From VGWB01 sp964480945 (lineage in GTDB: Bacteria > Bacteroidota > Ignavibacteria > UBA10030), in contig CAYZRX010000077.1 of assembly GCA_964480945.1 (NCBI GenBank), forward strand, positions 1 to 19,180: a stretch of DNA of 19,180 nucleotides, written 5' to 3'. Below the pieces are notes generated by a model, which did not search any database, was not told the DNA's origin, and was given only the letters and a program-made list of their open reading frames with translations. A program made the position numbers and the translations under genes. This document shows positions 17,115 through 19,180 of the stretch, one piece after another (positions within the stretch are counted from its first letter, which is position 1; each line of letters starts with the position of its first letter).

Positions 17115-17139
17115 CAATCACTGCACAATTGTGTACTAT
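17111..17139 (+). promoter_or_regulatory. Sigma-70-like promoter for the small exported protein
   Basis: A perfect -35 TTGACA (17111-17116) is followed by a 17-base spacer and TACTAT (17134-17139), a four-of-six match to the -10 consensus. The predicted transcript starts near 17146, leaving a leader of about 20 bases that carries the GGAGGGG ribosome site before ATG 17167. The -35 box contains the stop codon of the upstream gene. Confidence 0.7.
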
Positions 17140-17166
17140 TCGGGGGAATAACTGGAGGGGACAGAA

Positions 17167-17673
17167 ATGAGGACGTTTGTTGGATGCGCGGTGTTGGCGC
17201 TCTTGCTCTGTTCTTCGATTGCCTCAGCCCAATACAAGTCGAACGTTGCGTCACAGCCAACCGTTTCCGAGTCGATTATCAAGCCGGACGATGGCGGGCT
17301 GCTCTTCGGCTGGTTCGATCCGAACAGACTGAGCATGCACCAGAGCATCTCCCTCTCGTACCAAACGTTCGGCGGGCAGGGGATGTCCCTTGGCGTCTAT
17401 ACCAATAGCCTGATGTACAAGATCTCAGATGCCTGGGATGTGCAGGCGGATATCAGTTTGATGCATTCTCCGTTCAATTCCTTCGGAAAACAATTTCAGA
17501 ACAATCTCAGCGGAATATTCCTGAGTCGCGCCGAGCTGAACTACCGGCCTTCCAAGAACACGCTGTTCCAGATCTCGTTCCGTCAGCTGCCGGCGATGTA
17601 CTACTGGAACGGCGGATACGGGCTCTCAGGATTCTATGGTGGATTTGACCAAGTCGGAGGGGACAAGCGCTGA
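17167..17673 (+). CDS. Small exported beta-rich protein, probable outer-membrane protein
   Basis: The 168-residue protein begins with a clear signal peptide (hydrophobic core VGCAVLALLLC, cleavage after ASA at residue 21). There is a Cys in the core but no proper lipobox, so it is not a lipoprotein. The mature part alternates polar and aromatic residues in strand-like runs (SISLSYQTFGG, WDVQADISLM, LFQISFRQL), suggesting a small outer-membrane barrel or a partial one. It ends in a Gly/Asp-rich tail (GGFDQVGGDKR) without the terminal aromatic usual for barrels. The ATG follows GGAGGGG at good spacing. Its own promoter and terminator make it a single-gene unit. I do not recognise a family; a role in the envelope is all that can be said. 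Confidence 0.85.
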   Translation: MRTFVGCAVLALLLCSSIASAQYKSNVASQPTVSESIIKPDDGGLLFGWFDPNRLSMHQSISLSYQTFGGQGMSLGVYTNSLMYKISDAWDVQADISLMHSPFNSFGKQFQNNLSGIFLSRAELNYRPSKNTLFQISFRQLPAMYYWNGGYGLSGFYGGFDQVGGDKR

Positions 17674-17705
17674 TCTGTGGTTGTTGACAAGACGCTGATT
17701 GACAG

Positions 17706-17752
17706 AACCGAGCAGTACAGCCCGAGATCGTCGGGCATCTGCTCGGTTTTTT
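17706..17752 (+). terminator. Strong intrinsic terminator after the small exported protein
   Basis: AACCGAGCAG (17706-17715) pairs perfectly with CTGCTCGGTT (17739-17748). Inside is a second short stem (CCCGA with TCGGG). The T-tract TTTTTT spans 17747-17752. The first downstream ATG, 17761, lies only eight bases beyond. Confidence 0.93.
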
Positions 17753-17760
17753 GTTGTTGA

Positions 17761-18303
17761 ATGGATGGGCCGATGAGCACCGGAATCCAGGGGGCGCCTT
17801 TCGATTCGTCAGACAAAGGATCTCATGCAGCTCACGACGGAGCCTCAAAGCGTTCGAGGAAGAAACCGAGGAGGTGGAGAACACGCGCGGGAACCGGGGC
17901 ACTGCTCGCGTTCGGCATCATCGTGCTCGGGCTCTTGTACACGTTCGTCCATCACAATTTCATCGATCCGCCGGTCCAGCCCGAGGTCATGCGGGATGGC
18001 ACGTCGCACATCATCCAGCTGGACGTCCTGAATGGATCCGGGGGGGCAAACCTCGCACAGCGGTTCACGGATTACCTGCGGGCCCGGGGTTTTGATGTCG
18101 TGGAAATGGGAAACTACAAAGAATCAGGCGTCGAGTTCACGCGCGTCATCGACCGGACGGGAGACCTCCAGGCCGCCAAGCAGGTCGCCCAAGCGCTCGG
18201 GGTGTCGGAAGCGCGTGTGACGCAGGAGATCGACCGCAACGCGTACCTGGATGTTACCGTTGTGATCGGAAAGGATTTTCGTGCCCTCAAACCATTGCAG
18301 TAA
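17761..18303 (+). CDS. Membrane-anchored LytR_C-domain protein
   Basis: The 180-residue protein has a basic, polar N-terminus (SKRSRKKPRRWRTR, residues 29-42), one membrane helix at about 44-63 (GALLAFGIIVLGLLY), and an extracytoplasmic LytR_C-type domain at about 85-175. That domain shows DVLNGSGGANLAQRFTDYLR, GFDVVEMGN, TRVIDRTGD and AAKQVAQALG. This domain often closes LytR-CpsA-Psr proteins, but here it stands alone without the catalytic LCP domain. Its biochemical role is unknown. The start could be ATG 17761 or ATG 17773; neither has a strong ribosome site. The start lies directly behind a terminator, so transcription may need readthrough or a promoter I cannot see. It precedes rsfS by 19 bases, probably cotranscribed. 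Confidence 0.85.
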   Translation: MDGPMSTGIQGAPFDSSDKGSHAAHDGASKRSRKKPRRWRTRAGTGALLAFGIIVLGLLYTFVHHNFIDPPVQPEVMRDGTSHIIQLDVLNGSGGANLAQRFTDYLRARGFDVVEMGNYKESGVEFTRVIDRTGDLQAAKQVAQALGVSEARVTQEIDRNAYLDVTVVIGKDFRALKPLQ

Positions 18304-18309
18304 CAAGAT

Positions 18310-18325
18310 GGAGGAATGATTCTTG
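18310..18325 (+). promoter_or_regulatory. Ribosome binding site that decides a TTG start for rsfS
   Basis: GGAGG (18310-18314) is followed at eight bases by TTG 18323. An ATG at 18316 is too close to the Shine-Dalgarno and opens an out-of-frame run of only 13 codons ending at 18357. The TTG is therefore the likely start. Confidence 0.7.
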
Positions 18326-18754
18326 ACCTCAAGGACCCTGGCGAAAAAGATCGCTGATCTTGTGATCTCCAAGAAGGGTTCAGATATCCTTCTGCTGGAC
18401 CTCCGCAAGCTCAGCGCTCCCGCGGATTTTTTCGTGGTTTGCACAGCTGATTCCGAAACTCAGGTCAAAGCGATTGCCGATGCGGTCCGTGACGGCACCG
18501 ATCGGATCGGGGTGTCACTGTGGCACTCGGAAGGATTCAGGGCGCTCACGTGGGTTTTGCTGGATTACGTCGACGTTGTTGTTCACGTTTTCAAGCGGGA
18601 AGCGAGGAGTTTCTATAACCTGGAACGGCTCTGGGGTGATGCCGCATTCATACCTGTTCACGATGACCTTGGGCAACATCCATCGAGGGTCCGTTCGCCA
18701 AGAAAACCCGCTCGCGTGACGGGTGGTCGACGGTCGAAAACGAGATCTCGATGA
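18323..18754 (+). CDS. rsfS: RsfS, ribosomal silencing factor
   Basis: RsfS binds ribosomal protein L14 and blocks joining of the 30S and 50S subunits, slowing translation when nutrients run out. The 143-residue protein carries the family core: LDLRKLSAPADFFVVCTADS, QVKAIADAV, WHSEGFRALTWVLLDYVDVV, VHVFKREARSFYNLERLWGD. The last 25 or so residues (SRVRSPRKPARVTGGRRSK) form a basic tail beyond the usual domain, perhaps RNA-contacting or simply disordered. The start is TTG behind a good ribosome site. It lies between the LytR_C-type gene and argS (14-base gap), likely one transcript. Confidence 0.95.
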   Translation: MTSRTLAKKIADLVISKKGSDILLLDLRKLSAPADFFVVCTADSETQVKAIADAVRDGTDRIGVSLWHSEGFRALTWVLLDYVDVVVHVFKREARSFYNLERLWGDAAFIPVHDDLGQHPSRVRSPRKPARVTGGRRSKTRSR

Positions 18755-18768
18755 AACACTAGCGAAGA

Positions 18769-19180
18769 ATGAAGAGCTACCTTACAGAGAAGGTCGGCGC
18801 GGCTCTTCGGACGCTTCAGTACGACGGGGGTATCCGGCTCACGTTCGAGAAGCCGCGCGTCGAAGCGCACGGAGACATTACGACGAATATTGCTTTGCTG
18901 CTGGCGAAGTCCGCAGGGAAGAATCCGAGGGCGATTGCTCAGGAGATCGTGGCAGCCCTCAAGACTGATCCGGACCTCGTTGCAAGCGTAGAAATTGCCG
19001 GTCCCGGCTTCATCAATTTTCGATTCACGGAGCGGTTCTTCACCCGACAGCTTGGCACGATCCTGGCACGAGGCGACGAGTTCGGAAGAACGAATTTCGG
19101 GGACGGGAAGAAGACGCAGGTCGAGTTCGTGAGTGCCAATCCGACAGGCCCGCTGAGCGTCGGTCACGGACGGCAGGCAG
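18769..19180 (+). CDS. argS: ArgS, arginyl-tRNA synthetase, 3'-truncated by the window
   Basis: The first 137 codons of arginyl-tRNA synthetase are present and the frame runs off the right edge. The N-terminal tRNA-recognition domain is seen (KPRVEAHGDITTNIALLLAK, then VEIAGPGFINFRFT), followed by the start of the catalytic domain, VEFVSANPTGPLSVGHGRQA. The enzyme charges tRNA-Arg with arginine. The HIGH-type signature reads SVGH at residues 130-133, with Ser where His is common. ATG 18769 is supported by the family N-terminus; only a weak purine run (GCGAAGA) precedes it. It is 14 bases after rsfS. The KMSKS region and anticodon-binding domain are outside the window. Confidence 0.95.
   Translation, partial: MKSYLTEKVGAALRTLQYDGGIRLTFEKPRVEAHGDITTNIALLLAKSAGKNPRAIAQEIVAALKTDPDLVASVEIAGPGFINFRFTERFFTRQLGTILARGDEFGRTNFGDGKKTQVEFVSANPTGPLSVGHGRQA

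Noticed and set aside
1..19180. CRISPR array, tRNA, rRNA, insertion sequence, phage or conjugation genes
   Set aside because: I read for regular repeats, transposase or integrase motifs and tRNA-like ends and saw none.

Overview
The window looks like chromosomal DNA from a Bacteroidota-type bacterium, probably an assembled metagenome contig because it carries a run of 100 N. The strongest lineage marker is a pair of type IX secretion system (T9SS) genes: a very large sprA, which encodes the outer-membrane translocon, and a complete porX, which encodes a response regulator fused to a PglZ phosphodiesterase. The DNA is moderately GC-rich by eye. One promoter looks like the E. coli sigma-70 type, and another site resembles the Bacteroidota -7 element. 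I infer an early-branching member of the Bacteroidota/Ignavibacteria/Chlorobi group, but the sequence alone does not prove this. Every convincing gene is on the + strand.

Layout. (1) 1-2799 is the 3' part of a multi-PAS hybrid histidine kinase; its N-terminus lies outside the window. (2) 3026-10113 is sprA, interrupted by an N gap at 4338-4437. The 55 bases on each side of the gap are identical, and removing one copy plus the Ns restores one uninterrupted frame of about 2310 codons. The break is therefore an assembly artefact. (3) 10114-10892 is mostly non-coding but holds a 45-codon gene for a glycine-zipper membrane peptide with a strong ribosome binding site, followed by a clear intrinsic terminator. 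(4) 10893-17114 is a tightly packed run: porX, tsaE, tsaB, accD, arginase, panC and a GlmU-type uridylyltransferase without its acetyltransferase half. Gaps are 43 bp or less and one pair overlaps by 4 bp. (5) 17111-17752 is a self-contained unit: promoter, a small exported beta-rich protein, terminator. (6) 17761-19180 holds a membrane-anchored LytR_C-domain protein, rsfS and the start of argS.

How the genes fit together. SprA is the outer-membrane exit channel of the T9SS and PorX is a cytoplasmic regulator and nucleotide-cleaving enzyme of that system, so structure and control lie side by side. PorX also heads a run of housekeeping genes: t6A tRNA modification (TsaE, TsaB), fatty-acid initiation (AccD), pantothenate/CoA supply (PanC), UDP-GlcNAc synthesis and arginine breakdown. 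The last genes concern ribosome silencing and arginyl-tRNA charging.

I found no CRISPR array, tRNA, rRNA, insertion sequence or phage gene. The points most worth a second look are the false split of sprA, the small membrane peptide between sprA and porX, the sprA/porX neighbourhood, and the single-domain GlmU.
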